DNA from: Cellulosimicrobium arenosum
GTDB lineage: Bacteria > Actinomycetota > Actinomycetes > Actinomycetales > Cellulomonadaceae
NCBI RefSeq assembly: GCF_014837295.1
Contig: NZ_JACYHB010000010.1
Coordinates: forward strand, 1 to 64,000
Length of the DNA stretch: 64,000 nt
Direction of reading: 5' to 3'
Part shown: piece by piece, positions 16,801-27,058 of the stretch
How the letters are laid out: every line of letters begins with the position of its first letter
Position numbering within the stretch: the stretch's first letter is position 1
Translations under genes and position numbers: made by a program
Notes under the pieces: generated by a model
The model's database searches: none
Told to the model about the DNA's origin: nothing
The model's input: the letters and a program-made list of their open reading frames with translations, nothing else

Positions 16801-18540
16801 GGCGGTCCCGACGGCCGCGCCGAGCGACGACGACTCGTCGGCCACCCGGACGCCGGCCGGGAGGATGACGTCGACGGCCACGTCGTTCGCGGCCTGACCA
16901 CCGGTGTTCTGCACGGTGATCGGCAGCGGCGCGGAGACCCGCGCGGCGAGGTCCACCACGCCCAGGGTCAGATCGAGGGAGGCCGGGGCGGGCGGCGGCG
17001 GCTGCGGTGTCGGCGGCGTGCCGGGTGCCGGTGCGGCGGGGGGGTCGACCACGCCGCCGCCGGCGGCCACCGGACCGGACGCCGTCGCCGGGGCCTCGGG
17101 CACGTCGGGTCCCGCAGTCGCCGCGGGCTCGTCCGCCGTCGTGTCCGTCGCGGTGTCCTCCGTGACGGCCGGGGCGTCCGGGTCCTGCGGGGGGATGTTC
17201 GAGGGCGATGCCGGGTCGAGTGCCGGGTCGGTCGCCGTGGGGTCATCGCTCCCGGTGTCGTCCGTGGGCGCGGGCGAGGCCTGGACCGTCGGTGCCGGCT
17301 CCGGCTCGTCGGGTGAGAACACCCCGAGCGCACCGGCGATGCCGAGCCCCGTGACGGTGAGCACGCCGAGCGCGACGGCCGCGCTGGCGAGCGGTGCCGC
17401 CGACACCAGTGCTGCGAGGCCGCCGGCGCTCGCGAGCGCCGCCCCGCCTGCGGTCGACGCGCCCGCGCCCACGGCTGCGGTGCCGGCCGCTGCACCCGCC
17501 CCGGTCGCGGCTCCCGTCCCGGCAGTCCCGGCGACCCCGCCCGTCGTCGCTGCCGTACCGGCGGCAGCACCCCCGGTGCCCGTCGCCCCGCTGGCCGCGC
17601 CACCCGCCGTCGTCCCTCCGGCCGTGCCGCCTGCGACGCCACCGCCGGAAGCCCCACCACCGGACGCCCCGCCGGACGCGCTCCCCGCGGCGCCGGTCGC
17701 GCCGGCACCCACGGCCGACCCGCCCGAGACGGGCAGCGCCGTACCGACGAGGCCGAGGGCGCCCACGCCCAGGACCAGCGGTGCGATGACGGAGCGCATG
17801 CCGTGCGACACGTCGCCGAGCTCGAGGACGAGCCCGCGGCACTCGCCGCACCCGTCGAGGTGCGACTCCACGCGCGCGGTCTCGCGCTTGGCGAGCCCGC
17901 CACGGACGTAGGACCCGAGCAGCGGGTTGACACCTTGGCACTCCTCGCCGGGCTGACCGCCGAGGTGCTGCTGCAGGTATGCCTGTCGCAGGCCTTCGCG
18001 CGCACGGTAGGACAGTGCGGCGACGCCGTTGGCGGTGATCCCGAGGATCGGCGCGATCTCCGCCGGTGGGAGGTTCTCGACCTCGGTGTACCAGAGGACG
18101 GCACGCCAGCGCTCGGGCAGCGACTCGTAGGCGCGCGCCACGATGGACCTCTCGAAGCCTGCGAGCGCAGGGTCCTCCGTGGAGGCCATGGGGCCGAACG
18201 CGTTCTCGAACGTGCGGTCGTCGTCGGTCGGCTGGGTGCGCCGCGAGCCGTTGACCAGGTCGTAGGAGAGCCGCCGGACCGCCGTGAAGAGGTAGGCGCG
18301 GAACGTGACGTCGGGACCGCCGCCGTTCTGCAGGACGCCCAGGGTACGGGCGAACGCGTCGGCCACGACGTCGTCGGCGTCGGCGCGGGACCGGACGTAC
18401 TGGCGGGCGACGGTCAGGGCCGCGGCCGCGTGCCGCTCGTACAGCGCACCGTAGGCCGCCGTGTCTCCCGCGCGCACAGCGCTGATGAGCTCGGCGTCGC
18501 TGGACGCCTCGCTCCATACCTGGGTCTGTGCTGAACTCAT
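13855..18540 (-). CDS. Giant ECF sigma factor fused to zinc-finger anti-sigma-like, membrane and extracellular domains
   Basis: One frame of 1561 residues from the ATG at 18540. Residues 16-95 are sigma region 2 (ADADDVVADAFARTLGVL) and about 131-190 region 4 (LPERWRAVLW, then G-I-T-A-N-G-V-A-A-L-S-Y-R-A-R). Next comes a zinc-finger anti-sigma-like segment (about 201-240) with HLDGCGEC and an upstream Cys201. One hydrophobic helix lies at about 251-270. A Gly/Ala-rich linker of about 95 residues leads to a second hydrophobic block (about 366-408), long enough for two helices. A Pro/Thr/Asp linker (about 409-535) is followed by roughly 1000 residues of beta-rich DUF11/CARDB-like repeats and a Trp/Tyr-rich end (C-Y-E-P-W-Q-R-W). 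The polypeptide thus carries a sigma factor, its probable inhibitor and a probable outside sensor. Related ECF groups with fused C-terminal extensions are known in actinobacteria. Release, probably proteolytic, is inference. Confidence 0.88.
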   Translation of the reverse strand: MSSAQTQVWSEASSDAELISAVRAGDTAAYGALYERHAAAALTVARQYVRSRADADDVVADAFARTLGVLQNGGGPDVTFRAYLFTAVRRLSYDLVNGSRRTQPTDDDRTFENAFGPMASTEDPALAGFERSIVARAYESLPERWRAVLWYTEVENLPPAEIAPILGITANGVAALSYRAREGLRQAYLQQHLGGQPGEECQGVNPLLGSYVRGGLAKRETARVESHLDGCGECRGLVLELGDVSHGMRSVIAPLVLGVGALGLVGTALPVSGGSAVGAGATGAAGSASGGASGGGASGGGVAGGTAGGTTAGGAASGATGTGGAAAGTAATTGGVAGTAGTGAATGAGAAAGTAAVGAGASTAGGAALASAGGLAALVSAAPLASAAVALGVLTVTGLGIAGALGVFSPDEPEPAPTVQASPAPTDDTGSDDPTATDPALDPASPSNIPPQDPDAPAVTEDTATDTTADEPAATAGPDVPEAPATASGPVAAGGGVVDPPAAPAPGTPPTPQPPPPAPASLDLTLGVVDLAARVSAPLPITVQNTGGQAANDVAVDVILPAGVRVADESSSLGAAVGTALSAASLPCGAASMNDDGSSTVTCAVGKLGPSETGDVSVPVWADDGGDYTFAGSVRATGLEPVRKTFNPRSVKYYGPQLRITADYGQAGPQAFSTDNPGAATVRLTVRNSGDRDATDPTVDLQVPAGLSLLTGTDGMQKVTGGWTCAPAGGAATCVAPSGTTLGAKQDVTLPVRLVADDAGDTAGGRRTLTASGTATDPREGKGAVVAGESPVVVDVGGYWEGALEGLVGNVEAQCTAPGNADTASLVVPGFRNLTAYDDLSVTLEGAGSSATEIVKPGDEEVLKVDDGVRFAAGSARLLLSTAVAGQIFEHELDAGTFPATDCWSVPPWLTDADADVVARNVGGTVRYTAHVENVTGTAMDVRLLAPDSGPWSTVADSATVTPLRTDSTADLELDTKAASMPAATATLRQYRFHRDADGDGQGYQELLDVALPAETIAPAAPAPTVGACVFDPETDASSAPVTITLDNRASTLPVTFSVPGVQTDVEVAAGSTLDVATTVGSKGTTVRVVADGHDLDEHVVAGVDCFDWGVLDGSTTADAQWVVGKGGSTGSTVLTGTFRNPYAATTLQVSMAAGSHGTTDVVDVAPGEEATFTLGIRSRDVAAGTATFTAERARPAGPGSGTTSAAFAASTYEPSWATVAQVTAEWDGESVKLVGTLTNDTDETLDARMLGGSFGDTTPVQKIAPDQSATFEIDSRSLDLKAGSVSFRQYRYVIDKGFADTALRASYDGARYEPDWSATPTASTVCTGDLADSATLTASLRNDSPESMHVTARTPLGEADLGVVAPGATGTVELGAGALAVDAGTATFTLSREHLGQTFTHEVAADFAELDCTVVAPAATEALGAPYYDETRDHSYRAVSVVLDNSGSNVPVTFRATGHAKGSWDLAAGERRTVELGEVDWNGATYVLHASSWSHQVKVERFTAAPACYEPWQRWTGYDHSAVASDRGWNYAARNGSYNVRPGGDVFGLFWERESRCGEG

Positions 18541-18744
18541 GTCACCGATCTGGACGCTCGTCCCATGACGTCGGGTGTCCGGTGGCAATGCTAGACCGCG
18601 GAAGCAAGGCAACACAGGGGTCGCGAGGCTACGGAATGGTTACGACACGCTCTGGAGCGGGTGAATTTCCGGACGATCGGGACCAATCTCGAACTTCCGT
18701 GCCGAACCGGCGTCATACCTGACCGGTCCGGCGGTCTCATCACC

Positions 18745-19512
18745 ATGGACGACCTCCATGGACATACTGCAGCGCCCGCACGCGGCCTGCGCGACGCGTG
18801 GCGCGCCACGAGCGCCGAGCGCGTCTGGCTGCGTGCCGGTGACTGGTACCACCCTGCCGTCGACGCCCTCGTCGAGGCCGTGCTCGAGCGTCGCGACGTG
18901 TCCGCCGCCGCCGAGCGGCTCGGACGCGCGCGCGGTGACGCCGGGGTGGGCATGGGCGAGACGCTCGACGACGCCGGCTGCCTCTACCGCGCGCACGGCG
19001 TCGATCCCGACCACACGCTGCTCCGGTCGGTCGCCGTGGGGTGGTCCGAGGCGTGGGACTCGTTGACCATCGCGCCCGAGGTGGTGGATCCGGAGTCAGG
19101 TCTCGCGACCTCCCAGTACCTCGTGCACCGGCTGCGCGAGACCTACGGCGCGGCGCAGCGCTCGGGCACCAGCTGCGCGACGTCGCACGCGCTCGTCGGT
19201 GTGGACGTGGCGCTCGACGGGCTGACCGGTTGGCAACGCATCGCACGGTCGGCCGCGATGGGCCGCGCGCTCACGCAGGCGTTCGGCGAGGGGCACCCGA
19301 TGGCCACGCTCGGGAACGGCGTGTTCGTCGCGCTGGCCGAGCGACCGGTGGACGGCGTGGCGCTCGGCCACGAGCTCCGGTTCCGCATCGAGCGCACGGG
19401 CCTGTCGCTGGGAGTGTCCGCGATCCTGCGCCGCCCTCCCCGGATCTGGGTCGAGCCGTTGCCGGCGACCCACGCCGCAGCGGTCCGGCTCCTCGACGAG
19501 ATGCACCGGTGA
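18745..19512 (+). CDS. Protein of unknown function with a degenerate GGDEF-like segment
   Basis: A 255-residue soluble protein from ATG 18745, divergent from the giant sigma gene (204-base gap). The first half is helical and Arg/Ala-rich. From about 113 the pattern D-P-E-S-G-L-A-T-S-Q-Y-L-V-H-R-L-R-E-T-Y recalls the D-x-L-T-G-L start of GGDEF domains, and late beta/alpha elements would fit, but no GGDEF active-site motif is present. A cyclase activity is therefore not supported. It may bind a nucleotide or be a structural relic of that fold. Its adjacency to the sigma gene may be meaningful but is not proof of a link. Confidence 0.5.
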   Translation: MDDLHGHTAAPARGLRDAWRATSAERVWLRAGDWYHPAVDALVEAVLERRDVSAAAERLGRARGDAGVGMGETLDDAGCLYRAHGVDPDHTLLRSVAVGWSEAWDSLTIAPEVVDPESGLATSQYLVHRLRETYGAAQRSGTSCATSHALVGVDVALDGLTGWQRIARSAAMGRALTQAFGEGHPMATLGNGVFVALAERPVDGVALGHELRFRIERTGLSLGVSAILRRPPRIWVEPLPATHAAAVRLLDEMHR

Positions 19513-19543
19513 CGCACCGCTCCGATCACGTGCGGGCAGACGA

Positions 19544-19575
19544 GAGCCCCGGTCCGCGCAGGCGGCCCGGGGCTC
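19544..19575. terminator. Hairpin between convergent genes
   Basis: GAGCCCCGG (19544-19552) pairs with CCGGGGCTC (19567-19575) across a 14-base loop. It sits between the ends of the genes at 18745-19512 and 19597-19905, so it can end transcription from both sides. No U-run. Confidence 0.6.
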
Positions 19576-19596
19576 CGGCTCGTCGTCGGGCGCCGG

Positions 19597-19905
19597 TCAG
19601 CGCTCGCTGAACGTCAGGCAGTCGGCGCTGTGGTCCCCGGTCGAGCCGGCCCCGACGCGGATCGACGGCGCTCCGCACTCGAGCGACTCGTTGTGCACGC
19701 ACTCGGTGCGCTGGCACGCGCCCACGTGGGCGAGGACCTTCTCGAGCCCACCCTTGGTGCCGAGCGGGATGAACGTGGCGCACTCCGCGTCGCCCGAGTG
19801 ACCGGCGATGGTGACGGCGCCGGCGTGGCACCCCTGGTCGTGGTTGTAGCCGCACCCGTCGATCGAACACTCGACGACCTGGGGCATCTCCATGAGGCTG
19901 CTCAT
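19597..19905 (-). CDS. DUF1540 cysteine-rich protein
   Basis: A 102-residue protein with two DUF1540-like cysteine units: VVECSIDGCGYNHDQGC then C-A-T-F (about 10-44), and ACQRTECVHNESLEC then C-L-T-F (about 63-98). The regular Cys spacing suggests metal binding, perhaps zinc, though the function of the family is unknown. A strong AGGAGA ribosome site precedes the ATG at 19905. The upstream region is unusually AT-rich for this window. It stands alone, with hairpins on both sides. Confidence 0.8.
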   Translation of the reverse strand: MSSLMEMPQVVECSIDGCGYNHDQGCHAGAVTIAGHSGDAECATFIPLGTKGGLEKVLAHVGACQRTECVHNESLECGAPSIRVGAGSTGDHSADCLTFSER

Positions 19906-20018
19906 CGATCTCTCCTGTCTGCACGAGGCCCGTGGACCGGGTTTCCGTGTTCAACGGTATTCCCGGAGCCGGGCCTTGTATAGCAAGGAAGGCCTGGCTA
20001 ATGAATGCAGGCGAGCGG

Positions 20019-20049
20019 CCTTTTAGGGCACGCCTTTGTGCGTAAAAGG
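20019..20049. terminator. AT-rich hairpin downstream of hspR
   Basis: CCTTTTA (20019-20025) pairs with TAAAAGG (20043-20049), with an inner GCAC/GTGC stem and a 6-base loop. It lies 7 bases beyond the hspR stop on the minus strand and may terminate the dnaK operon. An operator role for the DUF1540 gene is an alternative. Confidence 0.5.
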
Positions 20050-20055
20050 AATGCC

Positions 20056-20553
20056 TTACCTGGAATTCTGCCCCGGCCGCCACAGCACGAGCGCACGCGT
20101 CCGCCCCGCGTACGACTCACGCAGCGCGTCGTCGACGCCGCGCCGCACCCCCCGCCCGCGTGGTACGACGACGACGTCCCCGCTCGCGGCGGCGGCGAAG
20201 ACACGCCCACCGGGCTCGACCCGCGCGGACAGCACCTCGAGCCGCTTCTCGAGGCGCTCGACCCGGGACTCGAGCGCGAGGATCCGCTGGATCCCGGCGA
20301 GGTTGATGCCCTCCTCGTGGCTGAGCCGCTGCACCTCGCGGAGCTTGGCGACGTCGCGCAGCGAGTACCGCCGACCACGGCCCGAGGTGCGTCGCGGCAC
20401 CACGAGGCCGAGCCGGTCGTACTGACGCAGCGTCTGCGGGTGCATGCCCGCGAGTGCCGCGGCCTGGGAGATGACGAGGACGGGGGCGTCCTCGTCGACC
20501 CCCGCGCCGAGGGTGTCCGTCCGCTCGTGGCGTCCGGCGGGGTTCGCGGTCAT
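20056..20553 (-). CDS. hspR: Heat-shock repressor HspR (MerR family)
   Basis: A 165-residue MerR-type regulator. The helix-turn-helix begins P-V-L-V-I-S-Q-A-A-A-L-A-G-M-H-P-Q-T-L-R-Q-Y-D-R-L-G-L-V (about 24-51), followed by the wing R-R-Y-S-L-R-D-V and a coiled-coil (about 90-110). The ATG at 20553 has a strong GAGGAGG site. In actinobacteria HspR with DnaK as co-repressor binds HAIR repeats before dnaK. Two such repeats are present here at 24306 and 24369. It is the last gene of the operon, giving feedback control. Confidence 0.92.
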   Translation of the reverse strand: MTANPAGRHERTDTLGAGVDEDAPVLVISQAAALAGMHPQTLRQYDRLGLVVPRRTSGRGRRYSLRDVAKLREVQRLSHEEGINLAGIQRILALESRVERLEKRLEVLSARVEPGGRVFAAAASGDVVVVPRGRGVRRGVDDALRESYAGRTRALVLWRPGQNSR

Positions 20554-20566
20554 CACGACCGCCTCC

Positions 20567-21568
20567 TCACTCCGCCGCCTGGCGCACCAGGTCGGCTCGC
20601 ACGTCCTCGCCGTCGGTCTCGGCGGCGAAGGTCTCGACGGCCTCTCGGGCCGCCTTCGACAGCTTCTGCGGCACGGCGACCTGGACGCCGACCAGCAGGT
20701 CCCCGGTCGTCTTCGTACCCTGGACACCGCGGCCCTTGACGCGCAGCGTGCGGCCCGCGGGCGTCCCGGCGGGAACCTTGACCTTGACGGTCGACCCGTC
20801 GAGCGTGGGCACGCTGATCGTGGCGCCCAGCGTGGCCTCGGCGAACGTCACGGGCACGGTGACGCGCAGGTTGGTGCCGTCGAGCGTGAAGACGGGGTGC
20901 GGCGTCACGTGCACGGTGACGACGAGGTCGCCGGCGGGTCCGCCGCCCAGACCCGGTCGTCCTTTGCCGCGCAGGCGGATCTTCTGCCCGTCGCGCACTC
21001 CCGGCGGGATCCGCGTGGTGACCTGGCGGCCGTCGACGGAGAACGTCAGGGTCGAGCCCTCGACCGCCTGACGGAACGGCAGGGTCGTCGCCGCGGCGAC
21101 GTCGCCACCGGCTCGCGGCCGGGGCGTCCCGCCGTATCCCTGCGGGCCCCCGCCGCCGGCGAACATGGACCCGAGGATGTCCTCGAACCCGGCGGCGCCC
21201 TGTGCGCCACCCGTGGAGTAGCGCACGCGCGAGCCACCTGGCGCGCCGCCGCCGAACATCCCGCCGAACAGGTCCTCGAACCCTGCACCGCCCCCGTTAC
21301 CCCCGGGACCTGCGGAGAACCGTGCGCCGCCGCCGGCCATCGCGCGGATCGCGTCGTACTGCTCGCGCTCCTTGGCGTCCGAGAGCACGGCGTAGGCCTC
21401 GCCGATCTCCTTGAACCGGTCCTCGGCCGCGGTGTCACCCGGGTTCTGGTCCGGGTGGTACTTCCGCGCGAGCTTGCGGTACGCCTTCTTGATCGCGGCG
21501 TCGTCGGCGTCCTTGGGGACGCCGAGCGCGGCGTAGAAGTCCTTCTCGATCCAGTCCTGTCCGGTCAC
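20567..21568 (-). CDS. dnaJ: DnaJ-family co-chaperone without zinc fingers
   Basis: A 333-residue J-protein, GTG start at 21568. The J domain (about 8-75) contains R-K-Y-H-P-D-Q-N with the essential HPD. A Gly/Phe-rich region follows (about 80-155), then two substrate-binding beta domains with [14 protein letters not shown]. The four CxxCxGxG zinc motifs of type I DnaJ are absent, so this is a CbpA-like type II protein, as usual for the operon-linked J protein of actinobacteria. It stimulates DnaK ATPase and loads clients. hspR begins 13 bases after its stop. Confidence 0.92.
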   Translation of the reverse strand: MTGQDWIEKDFYAALGVPKDADDAAIKKAYRKLARKYHPDQNPGDTAAEDRFKEIGEAYAVLSDAKEREQYDAIRAMAGGGARFSAGPGGNGGGAGFEDLFGGMFGGGAPGGSRVRYSTGGAQGAAGFEDILGSMFAGGGGPQGYGGTPRPRAGGDVAAATTLPFRQAVEGSTLTFSVDGRQVTTRIPPGVRDGQKIRLRGKGRPGLGGGPAGDLVVTVHVTPHPVFTLDGTNLRVTVPVTFAEATLGATISVPTLDGSTVKVKVPAGTPAGRTLRVKGRGVQGTKTTGDLLVGVQVAVPQKLSKAAREAVETFAAETDGEDVRADLVRQAAE

Positions 21569-21700
21569 GGCGTCTCCCTCCTCGTGGTGTGCGTGGTTCT
21601 GGTCCTTCCGCTGCGGTACGGGTCCGATGGTCGCGTGCCCGACGCCGCAGCGCACCTTCTCGTGGAAGGCGCGCCGCGGCGTCGGGCACGTGGTGCGGGA

Positions 21701-22377
21701 CTACTCCGGGCCGACGACGGAGACCCGGGCCGCGCGCACGACGCGCTCCCCGATCCGGTAGCCGGGCTCGATGACCAGGTTGACCGTCGCGGCGGTCGCC
21801 TCGGGGTCCGCCTGGTGCATGAGCGCCTCGTGGACGTTCGGGTCGAACTCCTCGCCGACGGTCCCGTAGCGCTCGACGCCGAACCTGCCCAGCGCGGCGT
21901 CGATCTTGTCACCGATCGCGACGAACGGGCCGGTGAGCTCGCCGTGCTGGCGGGCGCGGTCCACGTCGTCGAGCACGGGCAGGAGCGCGCTCAGCACGTC
22001 CTCCACGCCCTTGGCGCGCGCGGCCTCCTGGTCACGCACCGCGCGGTTGCGGTAGTTCGTGAAGCTGGCCCGCTCGCGCTGGAGCGACTCGAGGTGCTGG
22101 GCTGCCTCGGCCTTCGCAGCGAGGGTCGCGGCGTCGTCCTCCGCCTCCGCGGACGGCTCGAAGTCGAGCCCCGCGAGGGGGTCCGTCTCCGCGCTGCCCG
22201 ACGCCGCGGCGTCGGGCACGTCGTCCGACGGGCCGGCCGGGCCGGACCCTGCCGCGCTCTCGCGCGGACGGGCCGTCTCCGGGTCGACCTTGCGCTTGTC
22301 CGTGAAGTGGAACGGCTTGTCCTCGGGGCCCTGGCCGTCGCCGGCCTGCTCCTCGGGGCCTCGGTGGTCGTCCGCCG

Positions 22378-22381
<4 letters not shown>
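21701..22381 (-). CDS. grpE: Nucleotide exchange factor GrpE
   Basis: A 226-residue protein. A charged, disordered N-terminal tail (about 1-75) leads into a long coiled-coil (about 80-135, [17 protein letters not shown]) and the compact beta domain. The latter contains the GrpE signature [17 protein letters not shown] (about 172-188) and [11 protein letters not shown]. It exchanges ADP on DnaK. Its GTG start overlaps the dnaK stop (GTGA), so the two are translationally coupled. Confidence 0.95.
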
Positions 22382-24243
<1,862 letters not shown>

Positions 24244-24305
24244 GTGTGCTGCCTCCATCGCTGCTGTGGATGCCCGACGGCGCGTGGTCACGCCGGGCAG
24301 TCCGG

Positions 24306-24326
24306 GTTGAGTCTGCTGCACTCAAG
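24306..24326 (-). promoter_or_regulatory. HAIR operator (HspR binding site), proximal copy
   Basis: GTTGAGT - 7 bases - ACTCAAG, one base from the consensus CTTGAGT-N7-ACTCAAG. It lies 63 bases upstream of the dnaK start and should bind HspR/DnaK. Confidence 0.9.
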
Positions 24327-24368
24327 GTAGGCACTCGATCCCTGCTCGCGCAAGTTTCGACGTCTGAA

Positions 24369-24389
24369 CTTGAGTCTGTATGGCTCAAC
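24369..24389 (-). promoter_or_regulatory. HAIR operator, distal copy
   Basis: CTTGAGT - 7 bases - GCTCAAC, consensus on one arm and two changes on the other. It is 63 bases from the proximal copy and lies at the 5' edge of the broken Fic gene, so it could also once have acted on that gene. Confidence 0.85.
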
Positions 24390-24399
24390 CCCTGGCTGG

Positions 24400-25448
24400 G
24401 TGCGGTGTATTCCCACTGATCTGACTGCACAGCGGGCGGCCGACCGCCGTGGGGGCACCTACCTGCGGTACTTTCCGGCTCCGCTGGACGAGCAGATGTC
24501 CCGACTGGTCGGCTCGGTGGCGCTGGAGGCGGTCTCGGACGCGGCAGCCGTGATCGCGCGGATCGCACAGCGCTTGCGCGAACGCCCGCAGCCCATCCTG
24601 TACGCCACGCTCGTCCGCAGCGAGTCGATCTCGTCGTCCTGGGTCGAAGGGTTGCGGGAGACTCCTCGCAACATCATGGTCGCGCAGCTCCAGGAACGGG
24701 ACCCGGGGCTGAGCGGGCACCAGTTCGACCGCCTCGATACGGCTCGCGCCATCCTCGGAAACCTCGACTCGGTCCGCGACGGCGTGGAGACGTTGCGGGG
24801 CCCGTGGTCGGACCAGGCGATCCACGACATCCACCGCACGATCGCTCCCCACGTGCACCGTACGAGGACGGCAACGGACGGGCCGGACGTGTCCTCGTGC
24901 ACGGCTCCCTCGCGCGCGCCGGCGTGCTCGACAAGGGCGTGCTCCCGCTCTCCGTCGTCCTGCGCAAGGACACCGACGAGTACGTGCGTCGCCTGACCGC
25001 GTTCCGTCACGCCGATCCCGCCGACCGGCCAGAGGCGGTGGGACAGTTCGTCGCCTGGTTCGCAGGCCTCCTCACGGACGCGTGCGACGAGGCCGAACGC
25101 GTGCTCGCAGAGTCGCAGGAGGTCCAGGACGACTGGACCGAGCGGGTCTCGCGGTTCCGCTCCGACTCGAAGATCCACGACGCCGTGCGGGTGATCGCCG
25201 AGCAGCCCGTGGTGACGGCTCGCTACCTGCGGGCCGCGCTCGGGGTGTCGGGCGTGACGGCGCGCAACGTCGTCGACGGCCTGGTCGACGTCGGCGTGCT
25301 GGAACCCTCGGGCGGGCGGTTCCGGCGCGCCGAGGTCTACCAGGCGTCCGCTCTCCTGCGGATGATGGACCGGCTCGTTCCGGGCATCCAGCCGACCGCT
25401 CTCCCCACACCGCGACCAGGGCCGTCATCCCAGAGATCGGCACCGTGA
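24400..25448 (+). pseudogene. Fic-family protein, broken by internal deletion and frameshift
   Basis: The first frame (to about 24850) gives the normal N-terminal part of a Fic protein: AADRRGGTYLRYFPAPLDEQ, S-S-S-W-V-E-G and I-H-D-I-H-R-T-I. The match then jumps to another frame with P-Y-E-D-G-N-G-R-A-G-R and the C-terminal winged helix (about 25150-25370). Between I-H-R-T-I and the Fic motif about 70 residues expected in the family are missing, and the catalytic His of HPFxDGNGR falls at the junction and is not encoded in frame. So AMP-transferase activity is almost surely lost. The 5' end is a guess (GTG 24400). A sequencing error could explain the shift but not the deletion. Confidence 0.75.
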
Positions 25449-25530
25449 TCCACTCGGCGGCGGCGCCCCGGCGCCTCGCCTGACAGATTCCGCGAGAACC
25501 TCGACGAGTGCCGCTGTAGTTTCCACCTAC

Positions 25531-27009
25531 GTGAAGTACAGCGTCACAGCACGTCCACCGCACGCTGCCGAGGAGCTGATTCCAGCGTCTACCGAACACC
25601 GCCCTCCGACGGACGTGCCCGCGTCCGGTCCGCCCACGGGAACGCTCCACCGGAGCCTCTCCTTGCGGCACCTCGTCGTCTACGGCCTGCTGTTCATCGG
25701 CCCGACGGCGCCGATGGGCACCTTCGGCGTCCTCGACGCGCGGAGCAACGGCGCGGTCGCCCTCGTCTTCCTCATCGCGACCGTGGCGATGGCGTTCACC
25801 GCCTGGTCGTACGCGCGCATGTCCGTCGCGGTCCCGAAGGCCGGGTCGGTCTCGGCGTACGCGACCGCGGGGCTCGGGCGACGGTCGGGCTTCATGGCCG
25901 GCTGGATGATCGGTCTCGACTACCTGTTCATCCCGAGCCTGGCCGCACTGTTCAGCGGCATCGCCAGCCACGCCCTGTTTCCTGGAGTGCCGGTCTGGGT
26001 GTTCACGACGGCTGCGGTGCTTCTCATCACGGGGCTGAACCTCGGCGGCGTCAAGCTCGCGGCGACGGTGGGTCTCGTCGCCCTGGCGGTGGAGATCCTG
26101 GTGCTCGCCGCGTTCTGCATCGGTGCCGTCGTCGTGCTGGTTCACGACGGCCCGGCCAGGCCGTGGCTGTCCCCGCTGACCGGGCTCGACGGATTCACGC
26201 TCGCCGGCACGATCGGCGCCGTCTCGGTGGCCGCCCTCGCCTTCCTGGGTTTCGACGCGATCGCCACGTTCGCCGAGGAGAGCACCGGCTCCCCGCGGCA
26301 GGTCGGACGGGCCGTGATCTTCTGCCTCGTCCTCGCCGGCGCCCTCTTCGTCCTCCAGACGTACCTCGGAGCGCTCCTGACGACGACGACCCCGACGGAG
26401 CTGGCCGCGCACCCCGACGAGCAGGGGACGATCTTCTACACCATGATCAGCGACTCGATCGGATCGTGGCTCGGCACGACCGTCACCACCGCTCGAGCGA
26501 TCGGGCCCGTGCTCTCCGCGCTCGTCGCACAAGCCGCGGTGAGCCGCCTCATGTACGGCATGGCACGCGACGGGCAGCTGCCGGCCGCGCTCGGGTCCGT
26601 GAGCCGCCGCACCGGCGTCCCCCGTCCCGCGATCCTCGTCTCGGCGGTCGCGACCCTGCTCATCTCGGTCGCAGCCTCGGTCAAGGCCGACGGGCTCGAC
26701 CTGCTCTCCTCGATGGTCACGGTCGGCGCCCTGACCGCGTTCGTCTTCCTGCACGTCGCCGTCGTCGGCTACTACGTGGTCGGCCGGCACACCGACCGAC
26801 GCGTCCTGCACACGGTCGTCCCCGTCGTCGGCCTCGCCATCGTCGTCGCCGTGCTCGTCCTGGCCAGCCACCTCGCCCTGGAGATCGCCGCCGGGTGGTT
26901 CGTCGTCGGGCTGGTCATCCTGATCCTGCGCAGCAGACGTCGTCAGGGCACGACGACGGCCGACCCGCACACGGGCCCCGGCGCGGTCGGCTCGCCGCCA
27001 GACGGCTAG
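25531..27009 (+). CDS. APC-family amino-acid/polyamine permease
   Basis: A 492-residue membrane protein with about 12 helices. The first helix carries Y-G-L-L-F-I-G-P-T-A-P-M-G-T-F-G (about 51-66), the unwound Gly-rich substrate site of the APC fold. S-V-A-V-P-K-A-G-S-V-S-A-Y lies at about 94-106, and F-L-G-F-D-A-I-A-T-F-A-E-E-S (about 238-251) is the family's helix-6 signature. It resembles putrescine/amino-acid importers. The N-terminal 45 residues are polar. The GTG at 25531 lies close behind a TAGTTT box, so the message may have a very short leader. Single gene; substrate unknown. Confidence 0.85.
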   Translation: MKYSVTARPPHAAEELIPASTEHRPPTDVPASGPPTGTLHRSLSLRHLVVYGLLFIGPTAPMGTFGVLDARSNGAVALVFLIATVAMAFTAWSYARMSVAVPKAGSVSAYATAGLGRRSGFMAGWMIGLDYLFIPSLAALFSGIASHALFPGVPVWVFTTAAVLLITGLNLGGVKLAATVGLVALAVEILVLAAFCIGAVVVLVHDGPARPWLSPLTGLDGFTLAGTIGAVSVAALAFLGFDAIATFAEESTGSPRQVGRAVIFCLVLAGALFVLQTYLGALLTTTTPTELAAHPDEQGTIFYTMISDSIGSWLGTTVTTARAIGPVLSALVAQAAVSRLMYGMARDGQLPAALGSVSRRTGVPRPAILVSAVATLLISVAASVKADGLDLLSSMVTVGALTAFVFLHVAVVGYYVVGRHTDRRVLHTVVPVVGLAIVVAVLVLASHLALEIAAGWFVVGLVILILRSRRRQGTTTADPHTGPGAVGSPPDG

Positions 27010-27058
27010 CGCAGGACCGCGGGACCGCTGTCGCGCTCGATCAGCAGGTCGGCGTCGC

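Noticed and set aside
17380-17740. Tandem repeats or CRISPR-like array
   Set aside because: The repetitive look comes from codons of a Gly/Ala-rich linker in the giant sigma protein; there are no regular spacers or constant repeats.
27010-27058. Remnant of a gene after the APC permease
   Set aside because: Only about 50 bases with no recognisable frame; nothing can be supported.
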